From positions 220,046,000 through 220,109,999 of the forward strand of contig NC_073304.1 of the NCBI RefSeq assembly GCF_027595985.1: a stretch of 64,000 nucleotides of DNA, given 5' to 3'. A program made the translations under genes and the position numbers. Source of the DNA: Sorex araneus. Its lineage: Eukaryota > Chordata > Mammalia > Eulipotyphla > Soricidae. Positions within the stretch are counted from its first letter, which is position 1. Each line of letters opens with the position of its first letter. Under the pieces are notes generated by a model. It saw only the letters and a program-made list of their open reading frames with translations. It was not told where the DNA came from and searched no databases. Below, piece by piece: positions 38,239 to 53,100 of the stretch.

Positions 38239-39840
38239 TGAGAACACCCTGGCCCTGGCTCAGCACCTTGCTCAGTAGGGACACACAGTCTTCTGGGGTA
38301 GGAGCAGGGAGGAGGGGAAGGGCATTTTTCCTTTGCCAAATGACTCAGTCTATTTCCCCCACCAGCTGAGTATCTTAGGAAGATACTCTGGGTACGCTCT
38401 TGTTAAAAGATTCTGGCCCAGTGTGTCATCAGCGCACTTGTGGGCACAGATACTTGGACCTATGGAAAGAAAGCAGTCATTGGACACAGTTAATACACCA
38501 ACTCACCCCATGACTGTTTCTTACAAAACCTAGTCACTTTAACTGTTTGTGGCAGTGAATGACAATATCAATTGATCTTGAATATAATCAATTTCAGGCT
38601 CTGGTTATTTCAGAGGTATCTTCCCCCACTTGAAACAAGTATGATAGCACCCTAAGGCCAGAATTTAAGTTCCTTTTATGAATACTGAGGCTCCTTTTTT
38701 CCTGACCTATGTATAGCACTCTTTAATTCGTTCCCTCTAAAAGAAGAACTAGGGGGCCAGAGAGATAATACAGCAGGTAGCATGCTTACTTTGTATGCAG
38801 CCTACCCAGGTTTGATCTCCAGCATCCCATATGGTCCCCCGAGCACCACCAGGAGTGATCCCTGAATGCAGAGCCAGGAATAAACCCTGAGCATTGCCAG
38901 GTGTCACCCAACCCCTCCTTAAAAAAAAATAGGAATGAGGGTTTAGGAGAGAGCTCAAGTGGTAGAACCCATTTGTAACATGGTGAGATCCTGGCCTCCT
39001 AAGGACCGCTGGGTGAGTCCACAGGGAGGCTGAACTTGAGGCCCATCAACAGAACTTCTAAGGTAGTTAACCACAAATCCATTTGAATAGGAGCTCTCTT
39101 TCACATACAGGTGAGAACTGAAATCTAGGTAGTTCCCTTCTCATGACACAGATCACAGTCTGGGAACTGGTGGTTTATGAGGAATGACAACCGTGGTCTG
39201 TAGCATGTCCTTTGGTGAGGACCCTTTCCTCTCATCACCTCCCAGGGTGACGGATACATCTTACCAGAAGTAAATGTGTTTTTGCTAAAATCAGGAGTAA
39301 ATGTGTTAGAGGTGTACCTCTTGAGACTACCCTTTCCCCGAAGTCAAAAACTGAACAGAATGCACACTGGTGATGCAGTGACTCCAGGCACACTTGCCTG
39401 GAGACTGGAGACTGGATGATGGAGGAGGAGGTGTGGGTCATGTGGCAGGAACTGCAGCAGATCACTGGGGACAAGGGTCTTTGTCAAACTGAATCTACAA
39501 TCCATCCTACTTGATAAAATCTTTTGGGATTTTAGCCTAAGATGTTCTTATTTGTCATTCAGTTTGCGTATTGCTCCAGGACTGACCAAAGATAGGCAGA
39601 AGGAAAACCAAATGGGCTCTGAGCATTACTGAGTATTTGTGTGTTAAGTTGCCAGCTGCACTTTGTGTCTGCACCATTACATTTTAGTGCATTTTAACTT
39701 AATTTTGTCAAAATGTTATTTAATATGTATAACTGATAATTCATTAGAATTAGGTCTGTATGAAACAGGATGAATGTAAAATGTTGTGAGAAATTTTGTA
39801 AATATATGTGGTTGCCAATAAAAACATAGTATTTTGTGTA
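38239..39840 (+). other. RUNDC1: RUNDC1 3' UTR with poly(A) signal
   Basis: Non-coding sequence after the RUNDC1 stop runs to AATAAA at 39817-39822, giving a 3' UTR of about 1.6 kb. It carries one sense SINE (38752-38930) and a tRNA-like relic (38938-39000). The rest is unique and AT-rich toward the end. The extent is inferred from the hexamer. Confidence 0.7.
38752..38930 (+). mobile_element. SINE in RUNDC1 3' UTR
   Basis: Full sense copy inside the presumed mature transcript, about 510 nt after the stop. Confidence 0.85.
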
Positions 39841-40197
39841 GCTTCTCTGCAGAGACCTTAGTGACCGTTGGCTTTGGTTTATAAGTCAACCTGGGCATTA
39901 TCAACATCTCTCTGATCCACATCACAATTTCCTTTCCCTCTTCTATACCCTCTAAAATCAGGTGTAAATGTCTTAGATCAAATCAGTGTAAGTGGTGATT
40001 TTTGCCTTGAACGAATTTACTAAAAAGTAAATTTGGCATTGTTTCCTCACATAGTCCCTCCCACAGATCTCACCACAAATGCTCTGGTGTCAGCCCTGGT
40101 AAATCTATTTGACATTTAGGGTGGGTGGTCACTATTGTAGCCTTACGACATCTGACATAGCCCTGAATCACCACGGCATTATCTTTCTAGATGTTTT

Positions 40198-40381
40198 TTT
40201 TTTTTTTTTTTTTTTTTTGCTTTTTGGGTCACACCTGGCGATGCACAAGGGTCACTCCTGGCTCTGCACTCAGGAATTACCCCTGGCGGTGCTCAGGGGA
40301 CCATATGGGATGCTGGGAATCGAACCCGGGTCGGCCGCGTGCAAGGCAAACGCCCTACCCGCTGTGCTATCACTCCAGCCC
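40198..40381 (-). mobile_element. Young antisense SINE with TSD
   Basis: CTAGATGTTTTT at both ends; 355 bp after the RUNDC1 poly(A) signal region. Confidence 0.93.
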
Positions 40382-40576
40382 CTAGATGTTTTTATTTGGA
40401 ATGAAGCAAAGTTATAAAACCCAAACCCAGGTCTTCACACATGCAAGGTGGCAAGTGCCCCATCACCGCGCCACACTGTCAGCCCTCTCCCAGCACTGTT
40501 TATTCTTTTATTCTTTTTCTTTTTCTAACCACTGCTCTTCAGTTCACAGAAAACCCAACATTCTAAGCATCAGAAA

Positions 40577-40584
40577 AGGTAATT

Positions 40585-40613
<29 letters not shown>
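40577..40613. repeat. (TA)n(CA)n microsatellite
   Basis: TA run followed by CA run, next to an antisense SINE. Confidence 0.9.
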
Positions 40614-40616
<3 letters not shown>

Positions 40617-40617
40617 A

Positions 40618-41002
40618 TTGCCTTTTGGGTCACACCCAGCGATGCACAGGGGTCACTCCTGGCTCATGCACTCAGGAATCACCCCTGGCGGTGCTCAGGG
40701 GACCATATGGGATGCTGGGATTCGAACCCAGGTCGGCCGCGTGCAAGACAAATGCCCTACCCACTGTGCTATCACTCCAGCCCCAGAAAAGTTAATTTAT
40801 ATTAAAGCTTCATGTTGGCATCATGTGAAGCATTTGTTTCATTCTAAATTTTTTGGTGGGACACCCAGGTGCCCAGGGGTTATTCCTACCTGTGCTCAGG
40901 AGTGGTCCCTGGTGTACTCAGGACCATATGCAGTGTCAAGGATTTGAACTGGGTCTTCTACATGCAAGGCAAGTTCCTTCCTGTACTAATTTCCTGGGCC
41001 CT
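40618..41002 (-). mobile_element. Two antisense SINEs
   Basis: Young 40618-40784, old 40852-41002. Confidence 0.85.
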
Positions 41003-41007
41003 GGGTT

Positions 41008-41395
41008 ATTCTAATTTAATTCTTACTACTCATGAGGCAAGTATCCCCATTTTACAGCTGAGGAAACTGAGCTACAGAGAGGTTAAATATTTAATCAGGG
41101 CTTCCATGATGGAAGAACTGGGATTTAAAGTCAGGATAATGGGGTCAGGGCCAGAGCAATAGTACAGTGGGTAGGGCATTTGCCTTGTACTCGGCCGACC
41201 TGGGTTCAATCCCTGGCATCCCATATGGTCCCCTAAGCATCTCGAGTAATTCCTGAATGCGGAGCCAGGAGAAACCCCTGAAGATTAGTGAGTGTGACCA
41301 AAAAAGCAAAAAAAAAAAAAAAAAAAGTCAGGATACCTGAATTCAAATCCTGTAGTATTTATATTCTAACATTTTACCTCAAGGAAGGTAGCTCA
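41008..41395 (+). mobile_element. MIR split by a SINE
   Basis: CCCATTTTACAGCTGAGGAA and AACTGAGCTACAGAGAGGTT identify MIR (41008-41138). A SINE (41139-41324) interrupts it, with AAGTCAGGATA duplicated at 41128-41138 and 41325-41335. MIR-like text resumes (TGAATTCAAATCCTG). Confidence 0.88.
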
Positions 41396-41407
41396 GCAAT
41401 AGAGCTG

Positions 41408-42270
41408 CCAGGCTGGAGAAATAGTACTGGGGTTAAAGGTGCTTGCCTTGCACTGCCAGGGCCATCTGAGTAATGCTTGGCACTGCAGGGCCAGAGAAGC
41501 ATCACATCCTTGGACACTGCATTATACCACCAGCCCAGTAAAACCAAGACTCATCAACTGGATCAGTAAAGGAACAAGTGGGAAAGGATAGAAAAGTGAG
41601 GTTTAAAATCCCTGAGGGGGAGGGGCTGGAGCAATAGCACAGCGGGTTAGAGCAGTTTGCCTTGCCCGTGGCCGACCCGAGTTCGATTCCCAGTGTTCCA
41701 TATGGTCCCCCGAGCACTGCCAGGAGTTATTCCTGAGTGCAGAGCCAGGGTACCCCTGTGAAATGCTGGGTGCGATTCAAAAAGAAAAAAATCCCTAAGG
41801 GGGTGCGCAGAGGGAGTCACTTCTCTTGCACACAACTGACCTGGGTTCCATTCCCAGCACCTCATATGGTACCCTGAGCCCACCAGGAGTAATCCCTGAG
41901 CACAGAGGGAGGAGCATTGCTGGGTGTGGCCCCAAAACAAAACAAGCTCTATGGCAGCTAGAGAGAGAGTATAGCAGGAAAAGATGCTTGCTGATATGGC
42001 TGACCCAATTCTATGCCAAGCCTGACCAGGAATAAGCCCTGAGCACAGCAGAGTGTGATTCAAAAAAACCATAATAGTTCTAAGGTAAGAAAAGTACAGG
42101 AAGGAAACCTTTTCCTTGAGTGCAGCCCACCCTAGTTCCAGTTCCAGCACCACATGGTTCCCTGAGCAATGTCAGAGGGGCACTCCTGAACACTCCAGAG
42201 CTAGGAATATCTCCTAGGCATCACAAGGTGTGGCCCAAACCCCTCTTATTCACCCCTCCCTAAAAAAAAA
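41408..42270 (+). mobile_element. Run of five sense SINEs
   Basis: About 41408-41490 (partial), 41622-41790 (younger), 41796-41946, 41950-42068 and 42080-42270, progressively diverged. Confidence 0.72.
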
Positions 42271-42317
42271 GTGTGATGAAATCATGTTTTTTCCCCACAT
42301 TTGGCCCAGATCAATTT

Positions 42318-42898
42318 GGGGGGAGGGGTTGGGAGTTTACACGCAGCTGTGCTCAGGGTTTACTCCTGGCTCTGTTCTCAAGGACCACTTCTGGAGAGCT
42401 TGGGGATCATTTGAAATGCTGGAGATAGAACCCTGGTCAGCCACATGCGAGGCAAGCACCCTGCCCACTGTACTATCACTCCACCGCATGCTTCCATCAA
42501 CACTATAGGATTTTTAGCTTTAAAATTTTTTTAAAAACCTGTAAAATGGACCTCCAATAGCTAAGATTTTTTTTTTTTGGCTTTTTGGGGTCACACCCAG
42601 CGATGCTCAGGGGTTACTCCTGGCTTATGCACTCAGGAATCACTCCCGACGATGCTCGGGGACCATATGGAATGTTGGGAATTGAACCTGGGTGGGCCGA
42701 GTGCAAGGCAAATGCCCTACCCGCTGTGCTATCGCTCCAGTCCAGACCCTTTTTTTTTTTTCTTTTTGGGTCACACCTAGCGATGCACAGGGGTTACTCC
42801 TGGCGGTGCTCAGGGGACCATATGGGATGCTGGGAATTGACCCAGGCCGGCCACGTGTAAGGCAAACGCCCTACCCGCTGTGCTATCGCTCCAGCCCC
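42318..42898 (-). mobile_element. Three antisense SINEs
   Basis: 42318-42484 (old), 42569-42743 (young), 42750-42898 (young, missing the block between two GGTTACTCCTGG-type repeats). Confidence 0.87.
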
Positions 42899-42956
42899 AA
42901 AATCTTTTCTGAATTTCAAATTCTTCATGTGTAAATAGGATGAAAATTAAAACTCA

Positions 42957-43145
42957 GGAACCAAAGAAATAGTTACAGCAGATAGGGCGCTTTCCTTGAA
43001 CGCAGAAGACCTGGGTTTCCATCCCTAGCACATCATGCGGTTCCCTGACTCCTGCCAGGAGCACAGAACTGAGCACAGCCGGAGCACAGAACTATGTCAG
43101 TCCTGAACACAGCCAGGTGTGCTACCCCCACCACTAAAAATAAAG
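42957..43145 (+). mobile_element. Old SINE
   Basis: Sense copy with an internal duplication (GAGCACAGAACT twice). Confidence 0.7.
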
Positions 43146-43149
43146 TAAA

Positions 43150-43580
43150 AATAAAGACTCAGAGTTGGAAGCGTAAGTAAACCGACTAAAGTGCCCGGCA
43201 TCCTGCCTAACACGGTGTCATATAGTGTTATATGCTTGTATAGTGACGGAAATGTGGGCTCCGGAGCTGGGATGACCGAGTTCCAGCTTCGCCAATGGTC
43301 TTATTTATTCACTGCAAGCTAGTTTGGAATGGAGCGACGGTCCATTTCCCGGTGCTGTTTCGAGGGTCTGATAAGATAGTATCCACTAACTCGGCGTCGC
43401 AGAGTAAACTCTCATCCTTCACCTCCCCGCTCATCTACTCAGAAATGTTACGCTGGAGCAAATACCCTTGTTTGATACTCGTCTCTCCCTCCTTACGCCT
43501 AATAGTGCATATAATGGGAAGTAATGTCCTATTTTGTTTCCCGAATCTCCCGAAGGAAGTGGGGGGGGGAAAGGTAGTTT
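43150..43580. other. Unique DNA upstream of RPL27
   Basis: No gene; possible very old MIR-like text near 43250-43300 (GGGCTCCGGAGCTGGGATGA). Confidence 0.4.
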
Positions 43581-43922
43581 TAGATTGCGTCTTTCGTCCA
43601 CCTAAAGACAGGCGAGAAGCTGGGTGAACAGGCTGCGCGCAACTGCCCTGCTAGCCCTGCTAGCGGCAACCGGAAGCACTCTGTGAGCTTGTTTACGGTG
43701 GAAGCTGCTAATAAAGTTTGATTTGGAGAAACGCGCTGCCAGGCCCAGCTCTTCCCCTCACCGGCTTCTTCCGCCAGCAACTGAAATTCTTGAGCGCCTC
43801 CTAAAAAGAGTATGGCGGGGCGGGAGAGCGGAACCGGAAGTGAGCTCACTTCTCCGGGGGTGAAAGGTTAGCGGAAGTGCCGGCTCTTCCTTTCTGCTGT
43901 AGGCCGGAGTGGTTGCTGTCGG
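43580..43922 (+). promoter_or_regulatory. RPL27: RPL27 promoter, 5'TOP start and non-coding exon 1
   Basis: The pyrimidine tract CTCTTCCTTTCT (43884-43895) looks like the 5'TOP initiation site typical of ribosomal protein genes, so translation would be mTOR-sensitive. ETS/GABP-type sites lie just upstream (ACCGGAAGTG at 43832-43841, GCGGAAGTG at 43871-43879). A short non-coding exon ends at 43921 before the donor GTGAGT. The TSS is inferred. Confidence 0.7.
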
Positions 43923-44133
43923 TGAGTTGAGGCTGGGGCAGGGTCTTCCAATCCGCCGCCATCCGCGGCCCGGGGGGTTTGATTGCGCGACGGTGCTGGA
44001 TATTTTCCATCCTCCGGTCTCTGGCGACTCCGACGTGAACTCTGCCCTGTAAGCAGGGCTCGTGGGCGACCTCAGCCACGACAGCAGTGAACTCAGTCTG
44101 AAGTCTCGCGACCACAGCCTGACGGACGATTAA

Positions 44134-47105
<2,972 letters not shown>

Positions 47106-47116
47106 ATGTTTCAATC

Positions 47117-47122
47117 ATTAAA
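47117..47122 (+). terminator. RPL27: RPL27 poly(A) signal ATTAAA
   Basis: ATTAAA lies 12 nt after the stop codon, giving the very short 3' UTR usual for ribosomal protein genes; a T/G-rich stretch follows at about 47133-47152. Confidence 0.8.
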
Positions 47123-47239
47123 AAGTCAAATCAAGATTGTGTCTGTCTTTTTCCACATCTGAGGCTGTTAATGCAGAATGTTTACATCACAAAAGATGTG
47201 GGTGGTGAATGAAAGGCTGTGGGAAGCAAAGATTAAGTC

Positions 47240-47716
47240 TGGGGCTGGAGAGACAGCACAGGGTTAAGGCACTAGACTTGCATGCAGCTAACCCCATTTC
47301 AGATTCCAGATAGTGTATAAGGTCCCTTAGCACAGCCAGGGATCACTTGAGCACAGAGCCTGGAATGGCCTCTGGTCACCCACTGGATATGGGGCGGGGA
47401 GCTACTTCTATAAACTAACACTCCCTTAATCTGCTGCCTTTAGGCAAGTTGCAGTCTATTTTCTCAAAAGTACCATTGTGTGACACCAAGATTGAATCTG
47501 TCCTCCCCATGTTGCAATGTGTCAGCCCAAGTCCTCTGGGTACTGTTTATATTGGGGGAGAGCCATTAGCTGGAGGTTCTCAAATTTTAGCATCCAGGTG
47601 GTTGAGAGCCCCACCTTGTGAGTTAGAATTTGCTGGAGAGGAAAGGGCATTTGCCTCTCGTGCAGCCAGCTGGGGTTTGATCCCCAGCGTCCCTGAGCAT
47701 GATCGGGATGTGATCC
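47240..47716 (+). mobile_element. Two old sense SINEs after RPL27
   Basis: 47240-47390 starts 118 bp after the RPL27 poly(A) signal; partial 47634-47716. Confidence 0.65.
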
Positions 47717-47719
47717 ACA

Positions 47720-48480
47720 AAAAAATTATTTCAGTGAAAACTACACTAGAGATTTGTCTGTATGGTGGGCTGGTAAAGGGTAGGGTTCAGGGAGCGTGGG
47801 TACTGTTGTCCCCACAATTCTAGGCAAGATGCTTGCCAGTTCACTCTAGATTGTTAACTGCCACACTGATGACGAGCTCTCAGGCCCAGCTGGTATGCCA
47901 CTAAGTGGAGTAGGATTTAGACAGGCCTGTTTCCCAGATCACAGCACTCTTGTGCTAAGAATGAGACAGGAAAGAGGGCTCAGCTTTTCTTCACTGAGTC
48001 CCACACTTTGTCACTCGAAACCCAACTCTGCCTCAATACAGCAGGAGCTTGAACACTGTTGAGTGACATCCCCAGACCCAGTGAGTTACCTGAAGGATCC
48101 TAAACTAAATGAAAGCCTTAGGGAAGAGTCCCTGGGCAGAATTCTCCCAGACCCCACACAAGGTCGTCTTGGGCACCCCAGAGGGGGTGGGTGAGCCTAG
48201 CCCCTGCGCAGGCAGCCAAAACCCACATTCCACGATTGCTGCCATGTTCCCGGCTGGACTCTATGAGCCTCATCTAGAAATTAACCTGTTGAAAAACAGG
48301 TATGCAGGTTCTGTTGTTGAAATCTCTTTCATGGAAACAGGGATGGGCTACCTCCCCTATCTCACTGTACTTATGGAAGTCCTATCAGTCACACACATGC
48401 CCCAAAGCTGCCACCCACTGTTCAAGTGTAGCTCCAGCTGTTTGATCCTGTCAAAAAATTTGGAGCACACAATAGCATTC
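47720..48480. other. Unique DNA between RPL27 and IFI35
   Basis: Open frame at 48109-48492 (127 codons) has no recognisable domain and is not flanked by splice or promoter signals; not called as a gene. Confidence 0.4.
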
Positions 48481-48679
48481 ACGGCTGAGTGACATCTCAA
48501 ACTTGACACCACTGATAAACCAGGAATAGCACACCAGAGTGGATAGGATGTAATATAGAAGGCAACCAATCTTAACAAAATATAAACACAGAAGGCTTAA
48601 CTTGTAGCAATATCTTAGTAATCTCTCCCCTAAGGGCTTAATGGCTCCATTCATTTTTGATGATCCTCTTAGCAAATTA

Positions 48680-48835
48680 TAGCAAGTAGTATAAATTATT
48701 GAGGGCCTGCTATGGGGGCAGGCTTAAGGGGTGATTGGGAAAATCAGAAATAATGGTGGTGAGATTGGTATTGGAATACTGAATGTAACTAAACTGATGA
48801 CTTAATAAAGTTATAAAATCAGGAAAAAAAGGAAA
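48680..48835 (+). mobile_element. Possible L1 3' end
   Basis: GGTGGTGAGATTGGTATTGG then AATACTGAATG and an AATAAAG/A-rich end resemble the L1 end at 36714. The older boundary is unclear and may reach back to about 48560. Confidence 0.45.
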
Positions 48836-48893
48836 CATGCCCTGAGCTTTATACATTTTGTATTTAATTGATTCTTAAGTACTGTGCATTATT

Positions 48894-49069
48894 ATTATTA
48901 TTTTTGCTTTTTGGGTCACACCTAGCGATGCACAGGGGTTACTCCTGGCTCTGCACTCAGGAATTACTCCTGGCGGTGCTCAGGGGACCATATGGGATGC
49001 TGGGAATTGAACCCGGGTCGGTCGCGTGCAAGGCAAACGCCCTACCCGCTGTGCTATTGCTCCAGCCCC
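48894..49069 (-). mobile_element. Young antisense SINE with 17-bp TSD
   Basis: AAGTACTGTGCATTATT is perfect at 48877-48893 and 49070-49086. Confidence 0.95.
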
Positions 49070-49299
49070 AAGTACTGTGCATTATTGAGATGGGAAAGCT
49101 TGTCCAGTTTAACCACGGTTTGGAACAATTTACATCCCTTAGCTGAGCATTGGAGTTCTTGTGCCAGGAGAAGAATCCAAAGAGCTAAAATACATGCTTT
49201 GCATGCCGGGCCCCAGCACTGCATGGACCTCAAAACAAAAACTAGCTCCTTCCCTCTTAGATGATTTTTATAGCCTCAAGGCCCAGGTTCAGATGCTGT

Positions 49300-49470
49300 C
49301 CTAAGACTTGGATATGACCAAACTTCTAGTAGTGTGGCCTTGGCAAGTTTCTGCACTTCTCTTTACCTCAGTTTATAATCTCAGTTACAAGGCTGGAGTG
49401 GGTAGGGTGTTTGCCTTACGTTTTGGTTCAATCCCTGGCAACCCATATGGTCCCCTGAGCACCCATAAAA
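49300..49470. mobile_element. MIR-like piece then old SINE
   Basis: 49300-49385 reads like inverted MIR (GTGGCCTTGGCAAGTTTCTG). 49389-49470 is a sense SINE with a head deletion. Confidence 0.55.
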
Positions 49471-49695
49471 CAATTCTAAAATGGGTTTAGCTGAGATGAC
49501 CTGAATTAATAACTGACTGGTGCTGAAAGCCTAAAGCTGGAGTTTGCTTATTGGTAGGTTCTCCTGAACTTGAAGAGGTTCCCAAGTTTATATGGCTACC
49601 GCCCCCTTTTCAGAAAAAGAAAAAAATTGATCATTGATATCATAGCCCTCACCCCTCCCTAACCCACACACACACACTTTAAGGAAACAAACAGC

Positions 49696-49861
49696 TTTTT
49701 TTTTTTTTTTCTTTTTGGGTCACACCTGGCAATACACAGGGGTCACTCCTGGCTCATGCACTCAGGAATCACCCCTGGCGGTGCTCAGGGGACCATATGG
49801 GATGCTGGGATTTGAACCCGGGTCGGCAAACGCCCTACCCTCTGTGCTATCGCTCCAGCCC
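49696..49861 (-). mobile_element. Antisense SINE just upstream of IFI35 promoter
   Basis: Young copy missing a few bases near the B-box; CAAACAGCTTTT duplicated. It ends about 175 bp before the GAS/ISRE. Confidence 0.92.
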
Positions 49862-50029
49862 CAGCAAACAGCTTTTGAGGCTACTATAGACACCCTGGGA
49901 GGTTCCAGCCCTGACCAGAGGTGGTGTCACCCACCTTGGGAGGCTTCAGAGCTAGAGGAAATAAAGGAGGGACTCAGACTCCTCCCAGGGGTGGAGAGTG
50001 GCTGAGAGACTGGAGCCAGCCCCGGAAGG

Positions 50030-50100
50030 CAGGCTGTTTCCCAGAAATGAAAGTGGAAGTGAAATTGAGATCAGGGCCCTGCTAAGGGCCGAACCTCTCC
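50030..50100 (+). promoter_or_regulatory. IFI35: IFI35 interferon-response promoter: overlapping GAS and ISRE
   Basis: TTCCCAGAA (50038-50046) is a perfect STAT1-type GAS (TTCN3GAA). It overlaps a GAAA array: GAAATGAAAG from 50044 and GGAAGTGAAA at 50055-50064. Together they match the IRF/ISGF3 ISRE layout (GAAANNGAAA). The site is 114-140 bp upstream of the IFI35 ATG, where the promoter of an interferon-induced gene is expected. Binding is inferred. Confidence 0.75.
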
Positions 50101-50177
50101 GAATTTACCAGAGCTGAATCCCGGTGACCTGTCACTTGGTGTTTGAACTCTCGGATCTCACCAAACAACTGCTACTC

Positions 50178-53100
50178 ATGTCAGCAAACCACGATGTGGT
50201 AAGTGAGGAGAGTGGGGAGGGGAGAAGCGCAGGAGCACCCCTCTAGCCTGAGAATCGAGCTGTGTCTCCTCTGCCTTGTGGAGTTGGTCCCCTAGCCAAC
50301 CCCTTGCTACAAAGATTAATACCCCTAAAACCTACACCTCCAGAGCTTGTGAATTCTGTGATAATGTGCAATTTTGTTCAAAAGTCCATAGTTTCCCTTA
50401 GGTACTCAGGATTCTATGACTCAGAATTGAAGAATTACACACTCTAGGGCTGGAGCAATAGTACAGCATGTAGGATGCTTGCCGTGGTCACTGTGGATCT
50501 GAGTTTTATGCCCAGCATCACACAGGGGCCCTCAGGCCCCTCAGGTGTGAAATCTGAGTACCTCCAGGTGTGGCCCTAAAGAGGGAAAAAAGCACTCGGG
50601 ACCCAGAGAGAGAGAGAGAGAGTACAGGGGTTAGAGTTAAGGTGCCTGCTTTACTTTCACTGAGCAGACTCAAACTTCAGCACCACATGGATGCCCAAGG
50701 GCCACCTGCAGCTACCCCAGAGCACAGAGCCTGGGGTAACCCTCAGTGTCACTGGCCCCATAAACCCCAAGATAAAAATTAGCATAACAGGAGCTGGAGC
50801 TATAGCACAGCAGGTAGGGTGTTTGCATTGTACTGGGTGTGACCCAAAAAGAAGAAAAAAATCAGCATACCATTAAAAATGACAGGGGAATGGGGCTGGA
50901 GAGTTAATACAGAAGGTAAAGTGCTCACCTTGCAAGCACCAAAGGGGCCCAATGCCCACACTCCATGTGGTTCGCCCAAGCCCCACCCGTATTGATCTCT
51001 GAGCCCAGAGCCAGGGAGTTAAGCCTTGAGCACTGCCAGGTATGTCCTGAAAATCGAAAGATTAGATAAAAGTGAGTCAGAGATAGTATGGCAGGTCCAG
51101 CAGGTAAGGTACTTGCCTTTCATGTGGCTGACCCGGGTTTGAGCCCCAGCGTCTGCGGGACTCACCAGAAGTGATTTCTGAGCACAGAGCTAGGAGTAAA
51201 TAAACTACTGGGTGTGACCGCCTACACCCTCCCCACCCAAGAAATAAACCACCCCACCTGGTTCCAAGTCCCGGTTCCTTAATTTTGTAACTATGGAAAG
51301 TTATTAACCTCTAATGTCCCATTTCCTTTTCTCTATCATGGGGATGATAATGACACTTCTCTCTTTTTTCTTTTTTTTTTTTGGGGTCACACCCGGCGAT
51401 GCACAGGGGTTACTCCTGTCTCTGCACTCAGGAATTACTCCTGGCAGTGCTCAGGGGACCATATGGGATGCTGGGAATCGAACCCGGGTCAGCCGCGTGC
51501 AAGGCAAACGCCCTACCCGCTGTACTATTGCTCTAGCCCCTGATTGATTTATAACTTTTGACCCTTTTTATTGTTGTTCTTTCTGTGATGATGGGACTCA
51601 TACACACTTGGTTGTGGTGCTTTCTGGAGGCCACACACTGTGTGGTGTTGGGGATGCCAAAGAGCAGAGCTGTTGAATTGCAGTTGGCCACATGTGGTGT
51701 TGCTGGGATGAAACTGGTGGCCTCATGGGTCTCACCTCACCTCACCTCACTTCATAGAGCTTTCTCCAGGCCCCCCAAAATAGAAAGCATTTAATGTAAA
51801 ACTTATACGTACCAAGTACCACTGCTCCAAATAAAATTATATAAAGAGGAAACCTGTGATTATGCCCATTTTACAGATGAGAAAACTAAGGACAGGTAAT
51901 CATATAACTTACCCATGATCTTCTGTAAAGGGTATATGTCCTTCGGGGTTTTTGTTTTTGCTTTATTTTGAGTGGCCACGCCCAGCTATGATTAGGTTTA
52001 CTCCAGCCTCTGGACTTAGGGCTGACTCCTGGTGATGTCCTGGAAACTGAGAGGAATAAAACCAGAGCCAACTGCATGCAAGACAAGTGCCCAGCCTCCT
52101 GTACTACCTAGGACCTTAAAGCGCCTTCTTGGTGAGATAGTGGCCACATCGGGCTGTGCTCAGAGATTCCTCCTGGCTCTGTCCTCAGGGATAATTCTTA
52201 GAGGTGCTCGGGGATCGTCTGGAGTGCTAGGATTGAACTCCGGTTGGCTTCATGCAGGGCAAATGCCTTACCCGCTGTACTCACCAGCCCCCACCTTAAA
52301 TTCTGTTTTCTTCTCACCTTAAATTCTTAATTTACCCTTAATTATTGACACCAGTGCTGCAGCTTGTTTTAATGAAAGCCACATCCAAGTGTGAGCCACC
52401 AGTGGCATGTGCTGCTGTCGATCTGTTTAGGTATCTAAAATGTATAGTCTCCCAGTCATGTGCAAGGCAGATGGCCTACCTGCTTGTAATAATCGTTCCA
52501 GCTGTGTATTTTGGATTCTGGGTGGTGCTCAGGGATTACTCCTGGTAGTATTAGGGAAGATCACGGAAGAGCCTGGCAAGCTCCCTGTGGCGTATTCCAT
52601 ATGCCAAATACAGTAACAATAACAGGTCTCATTCCCCTGACCCTGAAAAGAGCCTCCAATTGTTGGGAAAAATGAGTAAGGAGAGGCTGCTAAAATCTCA
52701 GGGCTGGGACCAGTGGAGACGTTACTGGCGCCTGCTCGAGTAAATCGATGAACAATGGGATGACAGTGATACAGTGATAGTCTCCCAGTATTCAAAGTTG
52801 TATGGATCACACTGGCTTGCCTTTACAGATCGTGTTATCAGGAGGTAAATATCTAGCGTATCTACTATAAATACTTGAACTCAATAAGGGGCTACTGTCA
52901 GCCTGTAATGTTCTAAGAATCTCCTAGAAGAGCAGGTAGGGCACTTGCCTTGCACAAGACTGATCCAGGTTTCGTTCACGGAACCCCAAATGGTCCCCCC
53001 AAGCCCTGCCAGGAGTGATTCCTGTGCTCAGAGCCAGGAGTAAGCCCTGAGCACCGCTGGGTATGGCCCCAAAATCAAACAACAACAACAAAAAAGCTAG

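Noticed and set aside
48109-48492. 127-codon open frame between RPL27 and IFI35
   Set aside because: No domain, no splice signals or promoter context, ordinary composition; open by chance.
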